Position numbers and translations under genes: made by a program. Shown piece after piece: positions 8,403 through 16,200 of a DNA stretch of 35,281 nucleotides (within the stretch, counting starts at the first letter, position 1; the number at the start of each line of letters is the position of its first letter). The stretch covers positions 1 through 35,281 of the forward strand of contig JAJDAQ010000091.1 of assembly GCA_029261815.1 (NCBI GenBank). Reading direction: 5' to 3'. The notes beneath the pieces are model-generated. The model was not told where the DNA came from. It was given only the letters and a program-made list of their open reading frames with translations, and ran no database searches. The stretch comes from Deltaproteobacteria bacterium. GTDB lineage: Bacteria > Myxococcota_A > UBA9160 > UBA6930.

Positions 8403-9404
8403 TCATCGATCTCCGAGATAGGGCACCACGTTCTCGCGCCACGCTTTCTCCCGGTCCTGCACCAGACCGAGTCGCACCGCGCAGTCGAGGAGGAGGATAC
8501 GCTCCGACCCCGGCCGTCGGATGGCATCGGGGTGGATACCGTCGCCGTCGAGCCTTCCGCAAAGGTGCAGGAACTGTGCGGCCGCGTGTTTGTAGCCCGG
8601 GATCGGCGCTCGGAAGCCGACATTCCCGAGGTGCTGGAGTGCGTCGTTCATCGTGAGAAAACCCACATCATCTGCTTCCAACAGCCGGTCCCGCTCTGCA
8701 AAGCAGGCCGGCGCGAAAGTGGCGAGTCCGAGCAGGTAGTCGCTTCCGTAGGCGACCATGTCGATGGCCAGATCGTTCCCCGTATAGACCCGAAACTCCG
8801 GGCGCACACGGTTCCGCTCGTCCAAGCGCGCCATTTCGAGGCTGCGATCGAGCGACGAGTGCTTTGCGCCTAGCAATCCCTCGATCTCGATGAGCCGTGC
8901 GAAGGTTTCCTCGTCCCAGATTTCCCCGTGCGGTGCGAAGACGGGCGAAAGTTCGAAGGCCAGGGCACCCGCGGACGCCAGTCCGGCGACGTGTGCGTAG
9001 AGCGCCGCCTTCTCCGACGCATTCATCTCGTGCATCGCCCGGCACTGCACGATCACGGGCGTGGCACCACAAGCATCGATCTCGGCGACGGATCGCTCGT
9101 AACCCGGCACCGGGTCCGCTCCGGCTCCCGCATAGGCACCCGCGAAGAACGGGACACCATCTCCAAGCGCCTGCTTCGTCGCCGCAAGGACCGCCCGACG
9201 GTCGCTGCTCGAAAGCAGATCTCCGAACCCGGTGTCCATGTTCACTGCGCAAGAGAGGCCGGCCTCTCGGATCCCGACGACCTGACGCTCGAACCCGTCC
9301 CAATCCACGGCCCCGTGTCGTGTATAGGGGAGCAGCACGGCGACGATGCCATGGACCCGACGCGGCTTCAGCTGGGCAAATCGTCTTGTTAGTGCACTGC
9401 TCAC
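8403..9404 (-). CDS. DHDPS/N-acetylneuraminate lyase superfamily protein (KDG-aldolase-like)
   Basis: A 333-aa TIM-barrel aldolase-family protein. The N-terminal VHGIVAVLLPYTRHGAVDWDGFERQV is the DapA/NanA start. The Schiff-base lysine is seen as LLGAKHSS (Lys181), the equivalent of the G-x-K-D/H-S/T motif. Two usual features are absent: where PPYY with the catalytic Tyr is expected the protein reads IVQCRAMHE, and where YNxP is expected it reads FELSPVF. The TTGE motif is also changed, to DTGFGDL. So Schiff-base chemistry is plausible, but proton transfer must differ or the protein has a new activity. The start ATG overlaps the stop of the upstream oxidoreductase by 4 nt, indicating translational coupling. 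It is the last gene of the lacI-led operon. Cytoplasmic. Confidence 0.85.
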   Translation of the reverse strand: MSSALTRRFAQLKPRRVHGIVAVLLPYTRHGAVDWDGFERQVVGIREAGLSCAVNMDTGFGDLLSSSDRRAVLAATKQALGDGVPFFAGAYAGAGADPVPGYERSVAEIDACGATPVIVQCRAMHEMNASEKAALYAHVAGLASAGALAFELSPVFAPHGEIWDEETFARLIEIEGLLGAKHSSLDRSLEMARLDERNRVRPEFRVYTGNDLAIDMVAYGSDYLLGLATFAPACFAERDRLLEADDVGFLTMNDALQHLGNVGFRAPIPGYKHAAAQFLHLCGRLDGDGIHPDAIRRPGSERILLLDCAVRLGLVQDREKAWRENVVPYLGDR

Positions 9405-10846
9405 GACATTTCCTGCTTGATCGAGTCCAGCGTCTTGCGTTCAGGGCGGTCGCGATAAAAGGCGTCCAGCGGATAGCAGCCCGAGACGAGACCGTTGCGT
9501 GGCGCCGTCGTACAGTCACTGAAGGTCCGGCAGATCCGTTTGCGCGAGAGTTCCTTTCCCTGCAGGACATCCGCCGGCAGGTCGGGATAGCTGAGTGCCA
9601 TTCGTCCGAGACCCACCGCGTCGAACCACCCCTCTCGCACGCAGGCCTGCGCGACGTGGGGTAGGAACTCCTGCAGGTACGTCCAGCCACTCGAGACGAC
9701 GGTCAGGCCCGGAACCGCGCGCTTCAGATCCCGCGCCGCGCAGAGCAGACGGGCGACGCCTGACAAGGGGTCCTCTGGCGGTGCATAACCATCGCTCGGC
9801 GGAAAGAGCGCCGGCCGCTGGAGGTGCGGCGCGTAGTACGGACTCGCGGCCGTCACGTTGACCCACGACACGCCCAGGCCCTCGAGGAAACGTGCGAACG
9901 CGATGGGCTCGGACAGGTCCATCCGGGCAGGCTCCTCGGGATCGAGCCCGAAGCCGAACGGATAGGACCCAGACCAGGGCTCGGGTTCGCCGCGCCCGTC
10001 CTGGCCGGGCACGTGCGGAAGGTGATCGAACAACGAGAGCCGCACGCCGATGCGCAGCGCCGGCGCCGCCGCGCGCACTGCCTCGACGAGTTCCCGGGTA
10101 AAGGCCAGACGGGCTTCGAGGGCCTCCCCGCCGAAGCGACCGGTGCGGCTTCTCGCCGAGAGAAGCTCATGGAGCAGGTAGCCGTGACAGTGCTTGAGGT
10201 CGACGAACGCGTAGCCAGCGTCCTGGGTCAGGCGCGCCGCGCGTGCATAGTCTTCGATCAACGCGCCCAGTGCTTCATCCGAGAGCACAGAGGCGTCGTC
10301 GGTGACGCCGGCGCGGCGATCGAGAAGCGGGTGCCGGTAGGCGATGCGCGGGCGACTCGACCCTTCGGGCCGCGACCAGCGCCCGCTATGTGTGAGCTGC
10401 AGGCCGACGACCGGCTCCGGCTGCGCGGTCTCACGGGCGGTGACGAGCAGTAGTTCGCGCAAGTCGGAGAGCGACTCGACCGTGGCATCGCTCATGACGA
10501 GCTGGTTCGGGTTCGCGCGCCCATCGGGTCGTACCGCGACGGCCTCGCCGCCCCAGATCCACCCGGCACCCGATCGGCCGAAGTTCTGCCACCGCCTGCG
10601 CGTCAGCTCGCTGGGCTTCCCATCGGGTGTCGCGTCCCAACCCTCCATGGGTTGGATGACGAAGCGATTGGGCGCCTCGATCAGACCCTGCGGCCCGTCC
10701 CCGAGCGCGAGGGGGACGGCAAGCGGGGAGTCCGCTGCGGGGCGAACGCCCTCGTCGCAAGGAAGCGGCAGCCCCAGCGTGGCGAGGTGCTCGCGAAGGG
10801 CGTTCGCTGTTCGCAGGGACGCGACTCGGGGGTAACGGTCGGTCAA
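9401..10846 (-). CDS. NADH:flavin oxidoreductase, Old Yellow Enzyme family
   Basis: A 481-aa FMN-binding TIM barrel of the OYE family. Residues 55-110 carry the start of the barrel (APNRFVIQPMEGWDA), GLQLTHSGRWSRP is the strand 3 region, and DLKHCHGYLLHELLS (His219, His221) is the family's substrate-binding HGYL-x-x-x-L-S motif. NVTAASPYY and VSSGWTY are later barrel strands. The C-terminal part has three Cys in ICRTFSDCTTAPRNGLVSGC, reminiscent of iron-sulfur-containing relatives, but no clear four-Cys cluster. The start is a TTG with GAGGAG 8 nt upstream; no ATG gives an equally good N-terminus. It sits 25 nt after the hydroxyacid dehydrogenase and overlaps the DHDPS-like gene. An ene-reductase in a sugar-acid-type operon is unusual. 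Substrate unknown. Confidence 0.88.
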   Translation of the reverse strand: MTDRYPRVASLRTANALREHLATLGLPLPCDEGVRPAADSPLAVPLALGDGPQGLIEAPNRFVIQPMEGWDATPDGKPSELTRRRWQNFGRSGAGWIWGGEAVAVRPDGRANPNQLVMSDATVESLSDLRELLLVTARETAQPEPVVGLQLTHSGRWSRPEGSSRPRIAYRHPLLDRRAGVTDDASVLSDEALGALIEDYARAARLTQDAGYAFVDLKHCHGYLLHELLSARSRTGRFGGEALEARLAFTRELVEAVRAAAPALRIGVRLSLFDHLPHVPGQDGRGEPEPWSGSYPFGFGLDPEEPARMDLSEPIAFARFLEGLGVSWVNVTAASPYYAPHLQRPALFPPSDGYAPPEDPLSGVARLLCAARDLKRAVPGLTVVSSGWTYLQEFLPHVAQACVREGWFDAVGLGRMALSYPDLPADVLQGKELSRKRICRTFSDCTTAPRNGLVSGCYPLDAFYRDRPERKTLDSIKQEMS

Positions 10847-10871
10847 CGAACCGGCTCCTCGCGATCTGCGA

Positions 10872-11882
10872 TCATGCGATGCGATCCAGATCTTCGCGTC
10901 GGACCTCGTCCAGCAGTGGCTGTCCCGCCGCGAAGCGTTCGAGGTCGTCGAGCGCCGCTTCGAACATGCGCGTGGTCTCCGTCCCCTGGCTGCCGGCGAT
11001 GTGCGGGGTCAGGAAGACGTTGTCGACATCGTAGAGCGGAGAGTCGGTCGGCAGCAGCTCCGGCTCGGTCGTATCGAGCACGGCATCGATGCGTCCGGAG
11101 ACGAGTTCGTCGGTCAACGCCGCGTGGTCCACAAGCGCACCGCGCGCCGTATTGATGAAGACACCGCCATCGCGGATGAGCGACAGTGCGCGACGGTCGA
11201 TCATGTGGCGCGTCGCCGGCAGAGAGGGCGCGTGAAGGCTCACCACATCCGAGCGCCGGAGCAGATCGTCCAGCGTACAAGCCTCTGCGCCCAGATCGCT
11301 CGCCTCGGCAGCGTCCAGGTAGGGATCGTGCACGAGCAGTTCGAAGCCGAAGCCTCGGAGGTGCTCCATCACCATGCGCCCGATTCGCGAGGCACCCACC
11401 AGGCCCACGACCTTCTGATGGTTCCCCAGGCCGGGAAACTCGTTCGACCACAAGGCGAACGAACGATGCGCGCGGTACCGACGCTGGAGGCGGAAGGCTC
11501 GCTTGTTCGCCAAGAGGATCGCGGCCACGGTGAACTCGGCGACCGGAATCGCGTTGGCGCGCGCGGCGGACGTAACCTGGATGCCGCGCTCGAAACACGC
11601 TGGCGTGACATGGTTCTTCACGGTTCCCGCCGCATGAAACGCGGCGCGAAGCCGAGGCATCCGGTCGAGCGTCGGGGCGTCGAGGGCGGGGCAGCCCCAA
11701 CCCGTGATGAGGACCTCGACGTGTTCCAACGCTTCGGTCACGCGCGGATCGTCGAAGCCAGGAACCGGATCTGCAACCAGGAGTTCGCAGAGGGATTCGA
11801 GCCGCTCTCGCAACGCGTCCGTGACGAGGTCGCGGTTCAGCGCGGGCGCGTAGATGAGCAGTGCGGGCGGCTTCCCGGTCAT
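10872..11882 (-). CDS. NAD-dependent D-2-hydroxyacid dehydrogenase family protein
   Basis: A 336-aa D-isomer-specific 2-hydroxyacid dehydrogenase (phosphoglycerate dehydrogenase/hydroxypyruvate reductase group). The nucleotide-binding loop is VGLVGASRIGR. The catalytic Arg is in NTARGALVD (Arg247), the acid is in DTTEPE (Glu273 or Glu275) and the His is in LTPHIAGS (His294), so the Arg-Glu-His set is complete. The ATG at 11882 overlaps the lacI stop by 4 nt (ATGA), which fixes the start and implies coupled translation. Family chemistry is the reversible NAD(P)H reduction of a 2-keto acid or related carbonyl. In this operon it could handle a 2-keto acid released by the DHDPS-like protein, an inference from context. 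Confidence 0.9.
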   Translation of the reverse strand: MTGKPPALLIYAPALNRDLVTDALRERLESLCELLVADPVPGFDDPRVTEALEHVEVLITGWGCPALDAPTLDRMPRLRAAFHAAGTVKNHVTPACFERGIQVTSAARANAIPVAEFTVAAILLANKRAFRLQRRYRAHRSFALWSNEFPGLGNHQKVVGLVGASRIGRMVMEHLRGFGFELLVHDPYLDAAEASDLGAEACTLDDLLRRSDVVSLHAPSLPATRHMIDRRALSLIRDGGVFINTARGALVDHAALTDELVSGRIDAVLDTTEPELLPTDSPLYDVDNVFLTPHIAGSQGTETTRMFEAALDDLERFAAGQPLLDEVRREDLDRIA

Positions 11883-12931
11883 GCCCTGGCCTCGGCCGTC
11901 GAGGCGCGCACCACGAGGTGGCCTTCCAACTCGATGCGACGAACCGGCAGGGACCCCGGCATGTGCGTCGCCGGGCGCGCGGCCGGCGTACCCGCCTCGA
12001 TGAGCGCGCTCAGCAGGTCGACCGCACTCCCGCCGGCAGCCCGGACGGGTGCCGCGACGGTGGTGAGTGTGGGCGTCCACATCCCAGCGAGGGGTACGTC
12101 GTCCGAGCCGACGACACTCATCTCGGCCGGGACGCCGACACCAGTCGATGTTAGGCGGGCCATCAGGCCGAGGGCCATGACGTCGTTGAACGCGATCACC
12201 CCCGTCACACCACTCGCCATGAGCGGCTCGGCCGCGTTCGATCCACCCTCGAAGGTCGCCTCGAACGGGCCGAGCACGACGATCTCCAACCCAACGACGC
12301 CTTCGAGTGCGCGCACGGCATCGAGCCGTTGCTGCGACGACCACAAGCGGTCGGGCCCAGCCATGAATGCCAGACGCTTGTGCCCGAGGTCTCGGAGGTG
12401 GGCCACGGACATGCGAACGATTGCGCCCTGGTCGATCACGACCGCCGGAACGCCATCGACGCGACGATTGACAAAGACCATCGGCACGTCGGCCAGGTGC
12501 GGCCGCGGCGGCTTCGGCCCGAAGCCGGGCGAGCACATGATGATCCCGTCGACCTGGCCGGCGAGGGATTCCAGAAGGTCCAGCTCTTCGCCCGGCGACT
12601 GCTCCGTGTCCGCGATGAGCAGCACCTTCTCGCGCGCCCGCGCACCGGCCTGTGCCGAGCGGATGAGTTCGGCGAAGAACGGGTTTGCGATGTCGGGGAC
12701 GAGAATTCCCAGGGCGCCACTGCGGCCGGTGCTGAGCCCGCGCGCCGCTCGATTGGGCCGGTAGTCGAGGGCCTCGATCGCAGTGAGGACCCGCTGCCGC
12801 GTGTCGCTCCGGACCGAGTCGCCCCGAGAGAGCGCCCGCGAGACCGTGGCGGCCGAGACGCCGGCGAGCGTGGCGACATCGGCCAGGGTCGGCCTGGCGG
12901 AAACACGCGTGGGGGGATGCCCTTGGCCCAT
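11879..12931 (-). CDS. LacI-family transcriptional regulator
   Basis: A 350-aa LacI/GalR-type regulator. The N-terminal HTH is RPTLADVATLAGVSAATVSRALS, residues 13-35, followed by the hinge-helix region NRAARGLSTGRSGALGILVPD. The periplasmic-binding-protein-like effector domain fills residues 65-345, with IANPFFAELI, VVIDQGAIVRMSVAHLRDLGHKRLAF, GVIAFNDVMALG and VVGSDDVPLAGMWTPTLTTV. The frame is open far upstream, but the ATG at 12931 lies directly before the HTH, as usual. A perfect 14-bp palindrome lies 20 nt upstream of the start and an identical one lies beside the divergent isomerase gene, so autoregulation and control of both operons are very likely. The effector is probably a sugar-type intermediate. 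First gene of a four-gene operon. Confidence 0.93.
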   Translation of the reverse strand: MGQGHPPTRVSARPTLADVATLAGVSAATVSRALSRGDSVRSDTRQRVLTAIEALDYRPNRAARGLSTGRSGALGILVPDIANPFFAELIRSAQAGARAREKVLLIADTEQSPGEELDLLESLAGQVDGIIMCSPGFGPKPPRPHLADVPMVFVNRRVDGVPAVVIDQGAIVRMSVAHLRDLGHKRLAFMAGPDRLWSSQQRLDAVRALEGVVGLEIVVLGPFEATFEGGSNAAEPLMASGVTGVIAFNDVMALGLMARLTSTGVGVPAEMSVVGSDDVPLAGMWTPTLTTVAAPVRAAGGSAVDLLSALIEAGTPAARPATHMPGSLPVRRIELEGHLVVRASTAEARA

Positions 12932-12950
12932 TTCGCGAGCGTACACTGCA

Positions 12951-12964
12951 TGCAAGCGCTTGCA
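12951..12964. promoter_or_regulatory. LacI-family operator O1 (lacI side)
   Basis: TGCAAGCGCTTGCA, a perfect 14-bp palindrome with the central CG typical of LacI/GalR operators. It lies 20 nt upstream of the lacI start, where it would block or sit inside the leader of the minus-strand operon. An identical copy is at 13039-13052, 88 bp away centre to centre. On the minus strand a TTGACG at 13006-13011 could serve as a -35 element, but I see no strong -10. Confidence 0.8.
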
Positions 12965-13038
12965 CCATGTTTCAACGCCTCGGGATCGATATCTCTGAAT
13001 TTGCGCGTCAAATTGGGCATATACTCTTCCCGATATGA

Positions 13039-13052
13039 TGCAAGCGCTTGCA
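13039..13052. promoter_or_regulatory. LacI-family operator O2 (isomerase side)
   Basis: The second exact copy of TGCAAGCGCTTGCA, 30 nt before the isomerase GTG. A TATACT at 13020-13025 could be the -10 of the plus-strand promoter, which would put the start point just before O2 so that bound repressor blocks initiation or escape; no good -35 is visible. With O1 it could support looping across the divergent gap. Confidence 0.8.
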
Positions 13053-13081
13053 CATCGCGATCTCACAGCAGAGGTCGCAAG

Positions 13082-13906
13082 GTGAATACGTTGGGGTTCT
13101 GCTCCATCAGCGCCCTCGACCGCCCGTTGGCGGCGGCGGCCGAACTCGCGGCCAAGGCGGGGTTCGAAGCCCTCGAGGTGACGGCACGGCCACCGCATAT
13201 CGACCCCGAGGCGGGTCCCGAAGCCGCTCGCGCACAGGGACGTGCCGTGCGCGAGAACGGCGTCGAGATCGTGGCGTACGGATCCTATCTGGGCCGGCCC
13301 GGGGAGGCCGAGGTCCGGCACGCTCACCGCGAGGTCGCACTGGCGGCGGCCCTCAAAGCCCCCCTGCTTCGCGTTTGGGCCGAACCGGTCGGCCGCGGCC
13401 CTTCGGATCTCGCGCCAACCCTCGCGTGGCTGGTCGCCGCCTGCGACGCCGCCGCGAGCGAGGGAATCCGCGTCGTCGTGGAACGACACCTCGGATCCTT
13501 CGCCGACACGCCCGAGCGGATTGCCGCCCTCTTCAAGGAGGTGGACCGGCCCAACCTGGCGCTCAACTACCAGGTGCTGGACGCGTTGCCGCAGGAAGCG
13601 ATCGACGACCAGGCGGCGGACTGTCGCGCCCTGGTGGGACAAGCCGCGTACTTCCACCTGAAGAACTACCGGGCGCCCGACGACGGTGGCGCGCTCCTGC
13701 CCGGCGGCTCGCTCGAAGACGGTGCGCTCGACTATCGCGCGATCCTGAGGGCCGCCCACGAAGCCGGTTATGCGGGGCCGATGACGCTCGAGTTCCTCTC
13801 GTGGGACGCCATCTCGACGGAAGAGAAGGTCGCCCGGGACATCACCTACCTACGCCGCGTGTTGGATGAAGTGCGCTCCGAGAACCCACATGGCACCGCA
13901 CCTTGA
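13082..13906 (+). CDS. Sugar phosphate isomerase/epimerase-like protein (xylose isomerase-type TIM barrel)
   Basis: A 274-aa AP-endonuclease-2/xylose-isomerase-like TIM barrel. Typical stretches are AAELAAKAGFEALEVTARPP, the Glu/His pair in VVVERHLGSFADTPER, the strand NLALNYQVLDALPQ, YFHLKNYRAP (His before the metal-binding end) and the terminal TLEFLS with the last metal-ligand Glu. The length is normal (250-300). The GTG at 13082 has AGAGG 7 nt upstream. The frame continues upstream through the operator region and antisense to lacI, but that part is not real. It is the first gene of the plus-strand operon and is directly preceded by operator O2. Members isomerise or epimerise sugars, inositols or hydroxypyruvate; which one is unknown. 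Confidence 0.88.
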   Translation: MNTLGFCSISALDRPLAAAAELAAKAGFEALEVTARPPHIDPEAGPEAARAQGRAVRENGVEIVAYGSYLGRPGEAEVRHAHREVALAAALKAPLLRVWAEPVGRGPSDLAPTLAWLVAACDAAASEGIRVVVERHLGSFADTPERIAALFKEVDRPNLALNYQVLDALPQEAIDDQAADCRALVGQAAYFHLKNYRAPDDGGALLPGGSLEDGALDYRAILRAAHEAGYAGPMTLEFLSWDAISTEEKVARDITYLRRVLDEVRSENPHGTAP

Positions 13907-13918
13907 TGGAGAAGACCG

Positions 13919-16198
13919 ATGCTGAATAACGTTGATGCTCTGGATGTGGACCGCCGTCGCATCCGGCCCTCCAATCTCGTCTCCCGGCGCCAGGGCCTCG
14001 CGCTCGGCTTCGGATTGCTGACCGCAGCCTTGCTGGTCAGCGGGTGCGGACCCCGCGTCGATTCACCCGACGCGTTCCGAGAGCGCCAGCAGGACTACCT
14101 CGAATTCGCGACCGCCGGACCGATCCGGACGAACAGTCTCCTGAACGTGCTGAACCACCTCGAGCGCGCGCACACAGACGACGACTACGCGGTGACGGAT
14201 GGTGCCGTCCCCGCGGACGCCTGGGACGGGATCTTCGAGAAGCTCTTCCGCCTGCGGGACACGAGTGACTTCGATCTCCTCTACCTGCTGAACCTGCTCT
14301 ACGCCTACGGCGGCCATCCCATCGCACCGGATGCGCTCTGGGCGGCAGCCGACCAGACGGTCCTCGACTTCAAGTACTGGTACACCGACCCCACGCCGGT
14401 TCGCGAATTCGCGGGAGCGCCCGTGATCGACCAGATGTGGTACTGGAGCGAGAACCACATCCTGATCTTCCGGGTCAACGAGTACCTCGCGGGCCAGCGC
14501 CACCCGGACCGGACCTTCAGCGTCACCGGGCTCAATGGCGCCCAACATCGTGCGCGCGCACGCGCGGCGATCATGGATTGGCTCGACGAGCGTGCGGAGA
14601 CGGGCTTCACCGAGTGGCACTCGGACGTCTACTACCAGAAGGACGTGACACCGCTGCTCAGCCTCGTCGAATGGGCCGACGACGAAGAACTCGCCAACCG
14701 GGCCGCCATGGTGCTCGACCTCGTCTATTTCGACATGGCGTTGAAGCTCCAGCGCGGCAACTTCGGCGCCACCCACGGGCGCTCGTACATCAAGGACAAG
14801 GCGACGGCGACCACCCAGGACGCGTTCAACTCGGCCAAGATGCTATTTGACGACACGGACCTCGACTACACGAGCACGTCAGCGCCGGACGCCACCCTGC
14901 TGGCCCGGGCCCGCGAGTACCGGCTTCCCGAAGTCATCGAGCGCGTGGCCCTTCACGACGAACCGATGGCGACCCGCGAGCGCATGAATCGGCCGCTCGA
15001 CGAGGTGCCGGATCCGGATCCCTTCGTGCTGCCGCCCGTCGGTCCGCCCGGCCTGGAGTACCGGGACGAGGCCAATCTTCCCGTATGGTGGGCGATGGGT
15101 GCGCAGCCGGTCTGGAGCATCCTGCCGCTGACGTTCGAGGTCGCCGAACGCGACAACCTCTGGCGGGCTCAGTTCTCTGCATTCAAGACACTGCGCGACA
15201 TCGTCTGGGTCGATGGCGACATGGACGCCACGCTGCGGGCAGCGCGACCCTGGCTCGTCAATCTCTGGAAGTCGATCAACGCATCAGTCCTCAAAGAGGT
15301 GAATACCTACACGTTCAGAAGCAAGGACTACATGCTCTCTACGGCGCAGGACTATCGGAAGGGCGCCCGCGGGAGTCAGACGCACATCTCGCAGGCCACC
15401 CTCAGCGAACACGCCATCGTGTTCACGCAGCAGCCGGGCTACCTGCCCGTCGCGTCCGGTGCGCCGATCCCGGCCGACTGGAACTGGCAGCGAGAGGATG
15501 AGCCGGGCCCCGGTTACTGGACCGGGAGCAGCTCAGAGCCGCGGTCCGCACAGCACGAGAACGTGGTTATCCAGCTCTACGCGCCCCAGTACTTCGCGAA
15601 TCCGTTGTTCGGCTTCGACTACCGCGAAGAGACCCACGCCTACTTCCCGCAAGCGCACTTCGACGAGGTCGTTCAGTCAGGTTCGTGGACATTCGGCCGC
15701 AAGGGCGAAGGTTATGTCGCCCTCTACTCGTTGCGGCCGACCCAATGGCGGGGCGGCCAACCCGATGTCTTCCAGAATGCGGGCCTCCCCTTCGATCTCG
15801 TCGCGCCTGGCGGGGCCCAGAACGTCTGGATCACTGAAGTCGGAAGTGAAGACGAGTGGGACAGCTTCGCGTCCTTCCGGGCGGCGATCGAAGCGGCGTC
15901 TGTCACGGCGACTCTGGTCCCCGACCAGGAAAGCGATGGAAAGGACGATGGTTATGCCGTGGTCTACGAATCGCCGAGCCAGGGAACGATGGCGTTCGAC
16001 TGGCATGGACCGTTGATCGTTGCGGGCCTCGAAGTGCCGCTCGCCGACTACCCGCGGTACGACAATCCCTTCGCGCACACGCCATTCGGGGAAGATCACT
16101 ACGTGATCGAACTCAACGGCCACGGCCTCGAACTCGACTTTGCGACGAACGAGCGACGGATCACACAGGATCGCGCCCAATCGTCTGACACGGATTGA
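13919..16198 (+). CDS. Large twin-arginine lipoprotein of unknown family (possible glycan-active enzyme)
   Basis: A 759-aa exported protein. The N-terminus has SRRQGLA followed by a hydrophobic run and LVSGC, a twin-arginine signal ending in a lipobox with Cys43 as the lipidation site; the protein would fold before export. Residues about 60-400 are helix-rich with many Trp and Tyr, including DFKYWYTDP, MWYWSENHILIF, NEYLAGQRHPDR and WHSDVYYQKDVTPLLSLVEWA. Residues about 540-740 look beta-rich. A helical toroid followed by beta-sandwich is the layout of several polysaccharide lyases, and the Asn-His in SENH would suit such an active site; this is my inference, as I do not recognise a family. 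GGAGA lies 7 nt before the ATG. It is 12 nt after the isomerase and 2 nt before the PPOX gene. Confidence 0.75.
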   Translation: MLNNVDALDVDRRRIRPSNLVSRRQGLALGFGLLTAALLVSGCGPRVDSPDAFRERQQDYLEFATAGPIRTNSLLNVLNHLERAHTDDDYAVTDGAVPADAWDGIFEKLFRLRDTSDFDLLYLLNLLYAYGGHPIAPDALWAAADQTVLDFKYWYTDPTPVREFAGAPVIDQMWYWSENHILIFRVNEYLAGQRHPDRTFSVTGLNGAQHRARARAAIMDWLDERAETGFTEWHSDVYYQKDVTPLLSLVEWADDEELANRAAMVLDLVYFDMALKLQRGNFGATHGRSYIKDKATATTQDAFNSAKMLFDDTDLDYTSTSAPDATLLARAREYRLPEVIERVALHDEPMATRERMNRPLDEVPDPDPFVLPPVGPPGLEYRDEANLPVWWAMGAQPVWSILPLTFEVAERDNLWRAQFSAFKTLRDIVWVDGDMDATLRAARPWLVNLWKSINASVLKEVNTYTFRSKDYMLSTAQDYRKGARGSQTHISQATLSEHAIVFTQQPGYLPVASGAPIPADWNWQREDEPGPGYWTGSSSEPRSAQHENVVIQLYAPQYFANPLFGFDYREETHAYFPQAHFDEVVQSGSWTFGRKGEGYVALYSLRPTQWRGGQPDVFQNAGLPFDLVAPGGAQNVWITEVGSEDEWDSFASFRAAIEAASVTATLVPDQESDGKDDGYAVVYESPSQGTMAFDWHGPLIVAGLEVPLADYPRYDNPFAHTPFGEDHYVIELNGHGLELDFATNERRITQDRAQSSDTD

Positions 16199-16200
16199 AG

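Noticed and set aside
12932..13759. Upstream extension of the lacI frame
   Set aside because: It would run through both operators and antisense to the isomerase; the HTH begins right after the ATG at 12931.
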